NCBI GenBank assembly: GCA_900548725.1
Contig: URLV01000018.1
Span: 1 to 22,956, forward strand
Source: an uncultured Mycoplasmatota bacterium
GTDB taxonomy: Bacteria; Bacillota_I; Bacilli_A; RF39; UBA660
DNA: 22,956 bases
Reading direction: 5' to 3'
The translations under genes were made by a program, and so were the position numbers. Every line of letters begins with the position of its first letter. The first letter of the stretch is position 1. The notes under the pieces are model-generated. The model saw only the letters and a list, made by a program, of their open reading frames with translations, searched no databases and was not told where the DNA came from. Shown here piece by piece: positions 7,317 to 14,956 of this stretch.

Positions 7317-7337
7317 ATAGATTATTGGAGATGTATT

Positions 7338-9236
7338 ATGAGGAAAGATACTATAAAACTATTTTTAGAATATTATATATGTTTAATATATTTAGAATTA
7401 ATGTTTAGGATATTTGGAATAAGTACATTTAGTTATAAGAACTTGTATAGTTTTATATATTTAATGTTTATAACTTTTGTATTGATGTTTATTAATAGAT
7501 TATTCTATAAAAAGGGAAGTTTAGTAAATAAAATAGTTGTGTTTTTTATTTGTTTATATTTTAGCTTAGAAATAGTATTTAAAAAAATATTTAATGTATA
7601 TTTTTCTATTAAGAGTGTTGGAATGGCAGGTAATTTAAATAGTTTTTATAAAGAAATGTTTAATTATATATATCATAATATATTTTATATATTTATTATG
7701 TTTATTCCTTTTATAATAATTTGTTTTATAAGTAAATATATGAAATATAATAAGATTAATAAAAGAAATATGGTGTTGTATTTAATATTTATTTTGAATA
7801 GTTATAATATATATTGCTTAAGTGTAATGTTAAATAGTAGTTTAAATAATTTATATTACAATGTAGATAATAGTAGTTTGTATAAAGAGTATGTAGGTGT
7901 TATTCCTAGTACATTACTTGATATTAAAAGAAGTATGTTTGGTTTTAAAGATAAAGTTGTTAGTGTAAATAAAAATGTAAATATTAAAACTAAGTATGAT
8001 AAAAATGTTATAGATGTAGATTTTGACAAATTGATTAGTGAAGAAACTGATAAGACGTTACTTAGGATGCATAATTATTTTAAAGAAGAAAATGGTACTT
8101 ATAAAAATAAATATAGTGAGTATTTTAAAGATAAAAATTTAATATTATTTATGGCTGAGAGTTTTAATTCTATTGCTGTTAATGAAGAATTAACTCCAAC
8201 TTTGTATGAGTTAGTTAATAATGGCTTTGTTTTTAATAATTTTTATAGTCCTTTGGTACTCAGTACGATAGGAGGAGAATATCAAGAATTAACTGGATTA
8301 TATCCTAATATAGAAATGTTGAGTAAAGTTTGGAGAAATGGTAAGAATAGCTATGAATGGGGAATAGGAAATAGATTTAAAGATATGGATTATAATACTT
8401 ATGCTTATCATGATAATCAATATGATTTTCAAAATAGAAATCAATATTTAAAATCTATTGGATTAGATAATTATTTAGGTTGTGGTAATGGATTAGAAAC
8501 TAGGATAGATTGTACTGTTTGGCCACAAAGTGATGTTGATATGATAAATAGTACTGTAGATGATTATATTAATGATGATAAGTTTTTTGTATATTATGCA
8601 ACTGTTAGTGGGCACATGGATTATAACTATGGAAACTATATTGCAAATAAAAATAAATCATTTGTAGAAGAAATGGATTACAGTTTAGAAAGTAAAGCAT
8701 ACCTTGCTACGCAGATTGAATTAGATAGGGCACTTTTAAATTTGATAAAAAGGTTAAAAAAGAGTGGTAAGTTAGATGATACTGTTATTGCTTTAGTTGG
8801 AGACCATTATCCCTATGCTTTAGATATGGATAATATTAATGAGATATCTGATTATGAAAGAGATGATTTATTTTTAGTAAACAAGAGTAATTTTATATTA
8901 TGGAATAGTAAGATGGATAAAGTTAAGATTGATAAGGTGGGTAGTCAAATTGATGTACTTCCTACATTGTATAATTTGTTTGGAGTTAAATATGATTCTA
9001 GATTAATTATTGGTAAAGATATATTAAGTGATGATGAAGGATTAAGTATTTTTAATAATATGAGTTGGATAAGTGATAAGGGTAAATATAATAGTGTTAC
9101 TGGTATATTTGCTGGGGATGCAGATCTAGATTATATAAATAATATGAATAGTATTGTTGCTAATAGAGTTAGCATGAGTAAATACTTAATTAAATATAAT
9201 TATTATGATTTAGTAACAAAAAAAGCTGAGGAATAA
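7338..9236 (+). CDS. LTA-synthase-family membrane phosphotransferase (alkaline-phosphatase/sulfatase fold)
   Basis: 632 aa from ATG 7338 (TTGGAG at 7325-7330). A longer in-frame TTG at 7296 would lie upstream of the promoter -10, so it is rejected. About five membrane helices fill residues 8-160, followed by a linker and an extracellular sulfatase-like domain from ~267. Metal and catalytic residues expected for LtaS are visible: E274 in MAESFNS, T310 in LSTIGGEYQ (nucleophile candidate), and D489-H490 in VGDHYPYAL. The segment ELTGLYPN follows the nucleophile as in the family. LtaS enzymes move glycerol-phosphate from phosphatidylglycerol to build lipoteichoic acid on the outer face of the membrane. 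Other polar-group transfers are possible, so the exact substrate is inference. The C-terminal codons lie inside the shared terminator with rpsD. Confidence 0.85.
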   Translation: MRKDTIKLFLEYYICLIYLELMFRIFGISTFSYKNLYSFIYLMFITFVLMFINRLFYKKGSLVNKIVVFFICLYFSLEIVFKKIFNVYFSIKSVGMAGNLNSFYKEMFNYIYHNIFYIFIMFIPFIIICFISKYMKYNKINKRNMVLYLIFILNSYNIYCLSVMLNSSLNNLYYNVDNSSLYKEYVGVIPSTLLDIKRSMFGFKDKVVSVNKNVNIKTKYDKNVIDVDFDKLISEETDKTLLRMHNYFKEENGTYKNKYSEYFKDKNLILFMAESFNSIAVNEELTPTLYELVNNGFVFNNFYSPLVLSTIGGEYQELTGLYPNIEMLSKVWRNGKNSYEWGIGNRFKDMDYNTYAYHDNQYDFQNRNQYLKSIGLDNYLGCGNGLETRIDCTVWPQSDVDMINSTVDDYINDDKFFVYYATVSGHMDYNYGNYIANKNKSFVEEMDYSLESKAYLATQIELDRALLNLIKRLKKSGKLDDTVIALVGDHYPYALDMDNINEISDYERDDLFLVNKSNFILWNSKMDKVKIDKVGSQIDVLPTLYNLFGVKYDSRLIIGKDILSDDEGLSIFNNMSWISDKGKYNSVTGIFAGDADLDYINNMNSIVANRVSMSKYLIKYNYYDLVTKKAEE

Positions 9237-9248
9237 CTCAACTTTTTT
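9219..9248. terminator. Shared terminator between convergent LTA-synthase-like gene and rpsD
   Basis: AAAAAAGCTGAG (9219-9230), a 6-nt loop, CTCAACTTTTTT (9237-9248). Read as reverse-strand RNA the 12-bp stem is unbroken (one G-U). Read forward it has one mismatch. It therefore suits rpsD best but can act both ways. It contains the last codons and the TAA of the forward gene. Confidence 0.85.
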
Positions 9249-9253
9249 TAATA

Positions 9254-9856
9254 CTATCTATTATAGAATTCAACGATTAATGATTCATTAATATCAGCAT
9301 TTAATTCATTTCTTTCTGGTAATCTTAAGTAAGTACCTGTTAATTTTTTATTATCAAATTCTACGTAGGCAGGAGTTTTGATATTTAATTCAATAGTATT
9401 TAATATTGCTTTATGTTCTTTACTATTTTCTTTAACAGATATTACATCACCAGGTTTACAAGTATAACTTGGAATATCAACTTTAACTCCGTTAACTAAA
9501 ATGTGTCCATGGTTAACTATTTGTCTAGCACCGCGTCTAGTAGTTGAAAGTCCCATTCTATAAACTAAGTTATCTAATCTACTTTCTAGAAGTCTTAAGA
9601 AGTTTTCACCAGCTATACCGTTCATTTTAGAAGCTTTATCAAAAGTTCTTCTAAATTGTTTTTCGTTTAAACCATACATAAATCTAACTTTTTGTTTTTC
9701 TTGTAATTGGATTCCGTATTCACTAACTTTTTTACGTCTTCCAGTTCCATGCATACCAGGAGCATAAGGACGACGAGCTAATTCTTTACCATTTTCTAAA
9801 GTAGAAAAACCAAGTCTACGTGATTTTTTGTATTGAGGTCCAGTATATCTTGACAT
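9254..9856 (-). CDS. rpsD: 30S ribosomal protein S4
   Basis: 200 aa, full length. It has the N-terminal S4 region (MSRYTGPQYKKSRRLG, RRPYAPGMHG) and the RNA-binding S4 domain from ~92 (LESRLDNLVYRMG, ARQIVNHGHILVNGVKVDIPSY, KPGDVISVKE). There are no N-terminal zinc cysteines, so it is the zinc-free type common in Bacilli. It binds 16S rRNA early in small-subunit assembly, and in Bacillus subtilis it represses its own mRNA. The start ATG follows AAAGGAG. It is transcribed alone from a near-consensus promoter (10003-10032) with a ~140-nt leader that probably carries the autoregulatory site. Confidence 0.97.
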   Translation of the reverse strand: MSRYTGPQYKKSRRLGFSTLENGKELARRPYAPGMHGTGRRKKVSEYGIQLQEKQKVRFMYGLNEKQFRRTFDKASKMNGIAGENFLRLLESRLDNLVYRMGLSTTRRGARQIVNHGHILVNGVKVDIPSYTCKPGDVISVKENSKEHKAILNTIELNIKTPAYVEFDNKKLTGTYLRLPERNELNADINESLIVEFYNR

Positions 9857-9997
9857 AATAATCTCCTTTCTTTTTATTACTTAAAGACATTTTAAATTGT
9901 TAATAGGGTGTTATTTATTCTTTCACTTTGGCAGCAAGCTACTAGGTACTAGAAATAAACACATTATTAAAATTTAAAACAAACTGCCACTAAGCAA
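9857..9997 (-). promoter_or_regulatory. rpsD leader RNA, probable S4 autoregulatory site
   Basis: The rpsD 5' UTR is about 140 nt, far longer than the 15-30 nt leaders of most neighbours. It holds two nested or interleaved inverted repeats: CTGCCA (9984-9989) with TGGCAG (9929-9934), and AACAC (9958-9962) with GTGTT (9908-9912). The arms cross in order (9984, 9958, 9929, 9908), so the pairings are interleaved, as in a pseudoknot. Autogenous control of rpsD by S4 binding a structured leader is established in B. subtilis; its presence here is inference from length and pairing. Confidence 0.6.
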
Positions 9998-10002
9998 TCA
10001 AT

Positions 10003-10032
10003 ATTATACACATAAGAATACTTGTTTGTCAA
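10003..10032 (-). promoter_or_regulatory. Promoter of rpsD
   Basis: Reverse strand: TTGACA (10032-10027), an 18-bp spacer, TATAAT (10008-10003). Both boxes are perfect, the best promoter in the window. Confidence 0.85.
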
Positions 10033-10041
10033 ATAAAAAAT

Positions 10042-10070
10042 TTGACTTATAGATGAGTTTTTGGTAACAT
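10042..10070 (+). promoter_or_regulatory. Promoter of the sigma-like gene, divergent from the rpsD promoter
   Basis: TTGACT (10042-10047), a 17-bp spacer, TAACAT (10065-10070). Its -35 and that of rpsD are arms of one inverted repeat (GTCAAAT at 10028-10034, ATTTGAC at 10040-10046). The start region carries a 14-bp palindrome (TTTTTTCGAAAAAA, 10072-10085). Confidence 0.6.
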
Positions 10071-10106
10071 ATTTTTTCGAAAAAAGGAAATAAGTGGGTG
10101 TTATAC

Positions 10107-11027
10107 ATGAATGGTAAAATAGAAGATGAACTTTTGAAAGAAAACCTTGATTTAATTAATGATATTTTAGTTAATGATTTTAAATTTATAAATAATAAAG
10201 AAGACTTATTTATAGTTGGGTTGGAGTGTGCATATAAATTATTGAGTAAATCAAATAAAGATAACTTTTCTGATATTCTTAAAAGATTTTTAAAAGTTAC
10301 TATAGTTAATGAAATATTTAATAATTTAAATTGTTTATCTTGCTATGAAGATAAAGTTTCTTTTATGAATTTTGTTAAAGGTAAGATGTTAAAAGGTAGG
10401 TATTATTTATTTAATTTATTATCTTATAAAATGAAGAAAAATGATTATGATGTTCAGAATTGTAGTTTGAGTGATTTGGATGATGTTAATATTAGTACAC
10501 TAGATGAAAATATTAATAAATTAGATGATAAAAAACTTATAACTGACTTGTTAAAAAATATTAAAGATAAAAATGAAATAGAAATGCTTTTAAAACATTA
10601 TTACTATAGAGATAATTATTCTGAGATTTCTAAAGATTATAATTGTAGTTCTGAAAGAATAAGACAAAAATGTCAAAAAAATATAGCTTATTTAAAATTG
10701 TTATCAAAAAAATATTATAAACCTTATAATAATATTACTAATTTAGATTATATATTATCGAAATATCTAAAGATAGAATATGATAGTAATTTAAATAATG
10801 TCTTAGATTCTTGTAATTATTATAATGTGGATGTAGATAAATATGAGTTTTTAGCAGATTTATTATTATTAGATATCTTTTCATATTCTGAATTTTTATG
10901 TTTGTTAAAACAAGTTTATTATAGTGATAAAAATGAATTTATTATATTGAAATCAAAAATAGAAAAAAATATAACTAAGAAAGTTAGAAAAATTAATCGA
11001 ATTAATAAAAAAACTTTGCATATTTAA
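10107..11027 (+). CDS. Degenerate sigma-70-like protein (region 2-like and region 4 helix-turn-helix)
   Basis: 306 aa. Residues ~31-72 (KEDLFIVGLECAYKL to IVNEIFNN) resemble sigma region 2 (DLFQEGxxGLxxAxxKF, then a region-2.3/2.4-like helix) but lack its aromatic promoter-melting residues. Residues ~155-198 match region 4: a helix, then YSEISKDYNCSSERIRQKCQKNIAYLK, close to the EIGxxxxVTRERIRQIExxALxKLR of sigma factors. The final ~100 residues are unlike anything I recognise and are very Lys/Asn/Tyr-rich. The start is uncertain: ATG 10107 (GGGTG 6 nt upstream) is preferred, but GTG 10098 with AAGGA is possible. The gene is divergent from rpsD, and the promoter of the nus cluster lies within its 3' end. 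It could be an alternative sigma factor, an anti-sigma-like decoy or a phage-type regulator. Confidence 0.65.
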   Translation: MNGKIEDELLKENLDLINDILVNDFKFINNKEDLFIVGLECAYKLLSKSNKDNFSDILKRFLKVTIVNEIFNNLNCLSCYEDKVSFMNFVKGKMLKGRYYLFNLLSYKMKKNDYDVQNCSLSDLDDVNISTLDENINKLDDKKLITDLLKNIKDKNEIEMLLKHYYYRDNYSEISKDYNCSSERIRQKCQKNIAYLKLLSKKYYKPYNNITNLDYILSKYLKIEYDSNLNNVLDSCNYYNVDVDKYEFLADLLLLDIFSYSEFLCLLKQVYYSDKNEFIILKSKIEKNITKKVRKINRINKKTLHI

Positions 11028-11043
11028 ATAGTTATGTTATAAT
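11015..11043 (+). promoter_or_regulatory. Promoter of the rimP-nusA-rnpM-infB cluster
   Basis: TTTGCA (11015-11020) or TTGCAT one base later, then TG-T and TATAAT (11038-11043). It combines an extended -10 with an acceptable -35 at 16-17 bp. It overlaps the last codons of the sigma-like gene, so the nus cluster has its own start about 50 nt before rimP. Confidence 0.75.
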
Positions 11044-11058
11044 ACTTTTGACAGATTT

Positions 11059-11083
11059 AAGTGGGCAGAATATCCCACTTTTA
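11059..11083 (+). promoter_or_regulatory. Terminator-like hairpin in the nus-cluster leader (possible attenuator)
   Basis: AAGTGGG (11059-11065), an 8-nt loop, CCCACTT (11074-11080), then TTTATTAAT. It lies after the predicted start site (~11050) and before the rimP ribosome-binding site (11093-11098). A weak T tract behind a stable stem suggests partial termination or control of nusA-cluster expression. Confidence 0.55.
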
Positions 11084-11101
11084 TTAATGTTTGGAGGGAA
11101 T

Positions 11102-11353
11102 ATGGATAAAACATTAGAAATAATTAAAGAAATTATTAGTGAACCTATAAGTAAATTGGATTTAGTTGTAGATTCTATAGAGTATGTTAAAAATGGTAAG
11201 TATTATTTTTTAAATATAGTTCTTGATAGAATAAATGGTATTGATTTAGATACTATTGTTGAGGCAACTAATATAATTAATCCTATTTTGGATGAATATG
11301 ATTTAATTAAAGATGAATATATTTTAGATATATCTAGTAAGGAGAGAGGATAA
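11102..11353 (+). CDS. rimP: Ribosome maturation factor RimP, N-terminal domain only
   Basis: 83 aa from ATG 11102. GGAGGG ends 3 nt before it, a short gap; an in-frame ATG at 11087 would place that site inside the gene. The sequence matches the RimP N-terminal alpha/beta domain: a first helix, LDLVVDSIEYVKNGKYYFLNIVLDR, then GIDLDTIVEATNIINPILDE and EYILDISS. RimP is normally ~150 aa, and the C-terminal SH3-like domain that follows the SSPGLxRPL segment is absent. Here the protein stops after SSKERG, and nusA begins one base after the TAA, so no frameshifted remainder exists. RimP helps 30S assembly. Position as first gene before nusA supports the name. Confidence 0.8.
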   Translation: MDKTLEIIKEIISEPISKLDLVVDSIEYVKNGKYYFLNIVLDRINGIDLDTIVEATNIINPILDEYDLIKDEYILDISSKERG

Positions 11354-11354
11354 A

Positions 11355-12470
11355 ATGAACGGTAAGGAATTTATTAAAGCTGTTAAACATATAACAGAAG
11401 AGAAAGAAATAAGTGAAGATGTAGTTTTTGAAGGAATGGAACAAGCTCTTTTAACTGCATATAAGAAAAATTTTAAAGGTAAAACTAATGTTAAAGTTGA
11501 GATAGATAGAAAAACTGGAGATATAAGAGTTTATACATATTATGTTGTTGTTGATGAATATCATGATGGCGAAGAATATATTGATGAAGAAGGTAATACT
11601 AAATTTACTGAACCTGATATTAATGAAGATGCTCAAGTATTATTAGAAGATATAATAGAAAAACATCCAGATGCTAAAGTTGGAGATGTATTTCAAGAGG
11701 AAGTTACTCCACAAGATTTTGGAAGAATAGCAACTTCTACTGCTAAACAAGTTTTAACACAAAAGGTTAGAGAAGCAGAAAGAGAAAGTATCATGAAAGA
11801 GTTTGAAGATAAAGAAAATGAAATAATGGTTGGTACTTTATTGATGGAAGATGTTAAAAATTATTATGTTGATTTAGGTCGTGCAAGAGCTATTTTACCA
11901 AAAAGTGAGATTATTCCTGGAGAAGCATTAAAAATGGGAAGTAGTATAAGGGTTTATATAAATAAAATAGAAAATACTACTAAAGGTCCACTTATTAAAT
12001 GTACTAGAAAACATTACGGTTTTGTTAAAAGATTGTTTGAAACTTTTATACCAGAGTTTAAAGAAGGAATACTTGTGCTTCATGGTGTTGCTCGTGAGGC
12101 TGGTGTTAGAAGTAAAGTAAGTGTTTCTAGCTTAAATCCTAATATAGATGCTATTGGAACTTGTATTGGAGAAAAAGGTAGTCGTATTGGAAGTATACTT
12201 GATGAGTTGAATGGAGAAAAAGTTGACTTAGTACTTTATAGTGATGATGAAGCTGAATATATAAAAAATGCATTAAGTCCTGCTAAGGATGTTATTGTTA
12301 GTATAGTTGATAATACAAAAAATAGAGAAGCATTAGCAATAGTTGAAGGGGATAATCAAAAACTTGCAATAGGTAAAAATGGAATTAACATTAAACTTGC
12401 TAGTAAATTAACTAAATTTAGAATTAATATAAAAACTATGGATGATATAAACAAAGAAGCTAATCAATAA
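11355..12470 (+). CDS. nusA: Transcription termination/antitermination factor NusA
   Basis: 371 aa, the usual size for Bacillota NusA, which lacks the C-terminal acidic repeats of E. coli. Order of domains: N-terminal RNA-polymerase-binding domain (1-~150), S1 domain (~156-222), KH1 with GEKG (272-275) in DAIGTCIGEKGSRI, and KH2 with GKNG (340-343) in LAIGKNGINIKLA. It binds RNA polymerase and nascent RNA to modulate pausing and hairpin termination, which matters here since almost every unit ends in a hairpin terminator. It starts one base after the rimP stop, and its ribosome-binding site (GGAGAGAGG) is inside rimP, so the two are translationally coupled. Confidence 0.97.
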   Translation: MNGKEFIKAVKHITEEKEISEDVVFEGMEQALLTAYKKNFKGKTNVKVEIDRKTGDIRVYTYYVVVDEYHDGEEYIDEEGNTKFTEPDINEDAQVLLEDIIEKHPDAKVGDVFQEEVTPQDFGRIATSTAKQVLTQKVREAERESIMKEFEDKENEIMVGTLLMEDVKNYYVDLGRARAILPKSEIIPGEALKMGSSIRVYINKIENTTKGPLIKCTRKHYGFVKRLFETFIPEFKEGILVLHGVAREAGVRSKVSVSSLNPNIDAIGTCIGEKGSRIGSILDELNGEKVDLVLYSDDEAEYIKNALSPAKDVIVSIVDNTKNREALAIVEGDNQKLAIGKNGINIKLASKLTKFRINIKTMDDINKEANQ

Positions 12471-12495
12471 AATAATTTATTAAAAGGGTGATATT

Positions 12496-12759
12496 ATGAA
12501 AGAAAGAAAAATTCCTATGCGTACTTGTGTTGTAACACATGAAAAATTACCTAAAAAGGAATTGATTAGAATTGTACGTAATAAAGATAATGAAGTTTTT
12601 GTTGATGAAACAGGTAAAAAAAATGGTAAAGGTGTTTATTTAAAATTAGATGAAAGTGTTATTGAAAGGGCGCGTAAAGGTAAAATATTAAATAAATATT
12701 TGGAAACTGATGTTAGTGAAGAAATATATGATGATGTTTTAAAATTAATAAAAAAATAG
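12496..12759 (+). CDS. rnpM: RnpM/YlxR family RNA-binding protein (DUF448)
   Basis: 87 aa. Clear YlxR motifs: IPMRTCVVTHEKLPKKELIRIVR near the N-terminus, then VDETGKKNGKGVYLKLD and a C-terminal helix. YlxR was recently shown in B. subtilis to bind RNase P RNA and was renamed RnpM; I rely on memory for that. It sits between nusA and infB as in other Bacillota. The ylxQ (L7Ae-like) gene that usually follows is missing; infB begins 16 nt downstream. The second cysteine found in some homologues (CxGC) is VTH here. Confidence 0.92.
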   Translation: MKERKIPMRTCVVTHEKLPKKELIRIVRNKDNEVFVDETGKKNGKGVYLKLDESVIERARKGKILNKYLETDVSEEIYDDVLKLIKK

Positions 12760-12775
12760 AAAGAAGGTATAATTT

Positions 12776-14890
12776 ATGACAGTAAAAGATTATGCAAATG
12801 AATCAGGATTTTCAATTCAAGAAGTACTAGAAAAATGTAAAGAACTTGATATTAAGGTTAGTAGTGGTAATGATTATTTAGATGAAGATGGTATTATTAT
12901 GCTTGATAATACAATGAATTTAATTAGTACTGAAACTGAATTAGATTATAATGATGCAGATGAGTTGGATGAAGCTGTAGAAAATATTATGTTGGATTCT
13001 AAACTACAAGCTGAGGAAGATAATAATACTAAGAAACGTGAGAAAGTTAAGAAAAAGACAGTTAATGAAAAAGATAAGAATGATTATTTAAAAAATAAAA
13101 AAGCAATGTATAAAAATAAAGAAAAATTATCTAATAATGCAAAAGATGAAAATGTTGTACTTTACAAAGATGGTATGACTTTGGGTGATCTTGCAAAAGA
13201 ATTAGAAGTTGATGCAACTGTTATTATGAAAAAATTAATAGGGATGGGATTAATGATTACTATTAATCAATCTATTGATTTTGAAAATGCAGAAATAGTT
13301 TCTTTAGAATATGGTAAGACTTTAAAAAAAGAAGAAACTCAAGATATTTCTAATTTTGAAGAATATGAAATAATAGATGATGAGAAAGATTTAGTTAATC
13401 GTCCTCCGGTTATAACTATTATGGGACATGTTGATCATGGTAAAACTAGTTTACTTGATTATATTAGAAACAGTCATGTTGTTGATAAAGAATTTGGTGG
13501 TATAACTCAACATATTGGTGCTTATCAAATTGAATACAATGATAATAAAATAACTTTCATTGATACTCCAGGGCATGCTGCTTTTACTGAAATGCGTGCA
13601 AGAGGAGCTAGTATAACTGATATAGTAATTATTATAGTTGCTGCTGATGATGGTGTTATGCCTCAAACTAAAGAAGCAATTGACCATGCTTTAGCAGCAA
13701 ATGTTCCTATTGTTGTTGCTGTTAATAAAATAGATAAACCTGAAGCTAATCCTGAGAGAATACTTACTGAAATGGCAGAAAATAATATTACTCCTGAAAT
13801 TTGGGGTGGAGATGTTCCTTTTGTAAATATTTCTTGTAAAACAGGAGAGGGAATTGATACACTTTTAGATACATTACTTGCGATAAGTGAGGTTCGTGAA
13901 TTAAAAGCCAACCCTAATAGATATGCAGTAGGTACTGTTATTGAATCTCGCGTTGATAAAGCTATTGGTGGAGTAGCTACATTATTAATACAAAATGGAA
14001 CTCTAAGATTAGGGGATCCTATTGTAGTTGGTACTGCTCATGGTAGAGTTAGAACATTTAAAAATGATTTAGGTGAAAATATTGTTGAAGCTGGACCTAG
14101 TACTCCTGTTGAAATAACTGGGTTAAGTGATAATCCTTCTGCTGGAGATAAATTTATGGCTTTTGAATCAGAAAAAATGGCGCGTACAGTTGCTGAAAAA
14201 AGATTAATACAATCAAAGGCACAAAAACAGAAAAAGGATGTTGTTAGCTTTGAAAGTTTATTTCTTCAAATGCAATCTGGCATTAAAGAAATTAATGTAG
14301 TTTTAAAATGTGATGTTCGTGGAAGCGAAGAAGCTGTAAAAAATGCATTAGAAAAGATTGATGTTGAAGGAGTAAAAGTAAAAGTTATTAGAAGTGGTAT
14401 AGGAACTATTACTGAAAGTGATATAGTACTTGCTAATGCTAGTAATGCTATTGTTATAGGATTTAATGTTGTTCCAAGTGCGATAACTAAAGAAGTTGCA
14501 AAAGAGTATGGTGTAGATGTTAAATTATATACTATTATATATAAATTAGTGGAAGAAATGGAACTTGCAATGAAAGGTATGCTTGATCCAGAATATGTAG
14601 AAAAAGTTATTGGTACTGCTGAAGTAAGAAAAATATTTACTTTCTCTAAAGTTGGAAAGATTGCTGGAGTTATGGTAACTAGTGGAATAATTAAGTCTAA
14701 TGCAATGGTACGTGTAATTAGAGATGGTGTTATCATATATGATGGTAAAGTTGGAAGCTTACAAAGAGAAAAAGATAGTGTTAAAGAAGTAAAAAGTGGA
14801 TTTGAATGTGGTGTTACTATAGATGGATATAGTGATATTAAAGAAAATGATGTTTTTGAATTTTATATAAATGAGTTAGTTAAAAGATAG
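12776..14890 (+). CDS. infB: Translation initiation factor IF-2
   Basis: 704 aa. Start ATG 12776 follows AAGAAGG. Two IF2-N modules are visible: one at the very N-terminus (VKDYANESGFSIQEVLEKCKEL) and a second at ~130-180 (KDGMTLGDLAKELEVDATVIMKKLI), joined by a Lys/Asp/Asn-rich linker. The GTPase domain has G1 GHVDHGKT (217-224), G3 DTPGH (263-267) and G4 NKID (317-320). Domains II-IV follow, ending in ECGVTIDGYSDIKENDVFEFY. IF2 places fMet-tRNA on the 30S subunit and promotes subunit joining by GTP hydrolysis. It is the last gene of the nus cluster; rbfA and truB, often next in Bacillota, are not here. A hairpin terminator follows. Confidence 0.97.
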   Translation: MTVKDYANESGFSIQEVLEKCKELDIKVSSGNDYLDEDGIIMLDNTMNLISTETELDYNDADELDEAVENIMLDSKLQAEEDNNTKKREKVKKKTVNEKDKNDYLKNKKAMYKNKEKLSNNAKDENVVLYKDGMTLGDLAKELEVDATVIMKKLIGMGLMITINQSIDFENAEIVSLEYGKTLKKEETQDISNFEEYEIIDDEKDLVNRPPVITIMGHVDHGKTSLLDYIRNSHVVDKEFGGITQHIGAYQIEYNDNKITFIDTPGHAAFTEMRARGASITDIVIIIVAADDGVMPQTKEAIDHALAANVPIVVAVNKIDKPEANPERILTEMAENNITPEIWGGDVPFVNISCKTGEGIDTLLDTLLAISEVRELKANPNRYAVGTVIESRVDKAIGGVATLLIQNGTLRLGDPIVVGTAHGRVRTFKNDLGENIVEAGPSTPVEITGLSDNPSAGDKFMAFESEKMARTVAEKRLIQSKAQKQKKDVVSFESLFLQMQSGIKEINVVLKCDVRGSEEAVKNALEKIDVEGVKVKVIRSGIGTITESDIVLANASNAIVIGFNVVPSAITKEVAKEYGVDVKLYTIIYKLVEEMELAMKGMLDPEYVEKVIGTAEVRKIFTFSKVGKIAGVMVTSGIIKSNAMVRVIRDGVIIYDGKVGSLQREKDSVKEVKSGFECGVTIDGYSDIKENDVFEFYINELVKR

Positions 14891-14910
14891 TTTTTGCTAA
14901 CTTTTTATTT
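14874..14910 (+). terminator. Intrinsic terminator of the nus-infB cluster
   Basis: AGTTAG (14874-14879) pairs with CTAACT (14897-14902), extended inward by AAAA/TTTT, and a T-rich tract follows. It overlaps the infB stop codon. Confidence 0.7.
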
Positions 14911-14927
14911 TATTTGTTTTAAATTTG

Positions 14928-14936
14928 TGTTATCAT
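14928..14936 (+). promoter_or_regulatory. Candidate extended -10 promoter of the DUF3048 gene
   Basis: TG (14928-14929), T, then TATCAT (14931-14936), 20 nt before the ATG and without a clear -35. The short leader resembles several other promoters in the window. Confidence 0.4.
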
Positions 14937-14956
14937 TTTTATAGGATGTGGTAAAA

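Noticed and set aside
7296..7337. Longer N-terminus for the LTA-synthase-like protein from TTG 7296
   Set aside because: That TTG lies upstream of the -10 box; ATG 7338 has a proper ribosome-binding site.
10072..10085. 14-bp palindrome TTTTTTCGAAAAAA as a terminator
   Set aside because: It has no loop or T-run and lies between a promoter and its gene; kept only as a possible protein site.
11048..11101. Longer RimP starting at TTG 11048
   Set aside because: It would include the leader hairpin and the ribosome-binding site; the RimP homology begins at ATG 11102.
11351..11400. RimP shortened by a sequencing frameshift
   Set aside because: The nusA start follows the stop by one base and is itself well conserved, so there is no room for a displaced C-terminal domain.
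13451..14736. Reverse-strand open frames inside infB (13451-13687, 13663-13911, 14266-14736)
   Set aside because: They are antisense to a perfectly conserved IF-2, have no ribosome-binding site and show Ser/Thr/Ile-rich composition typical of complement translation.
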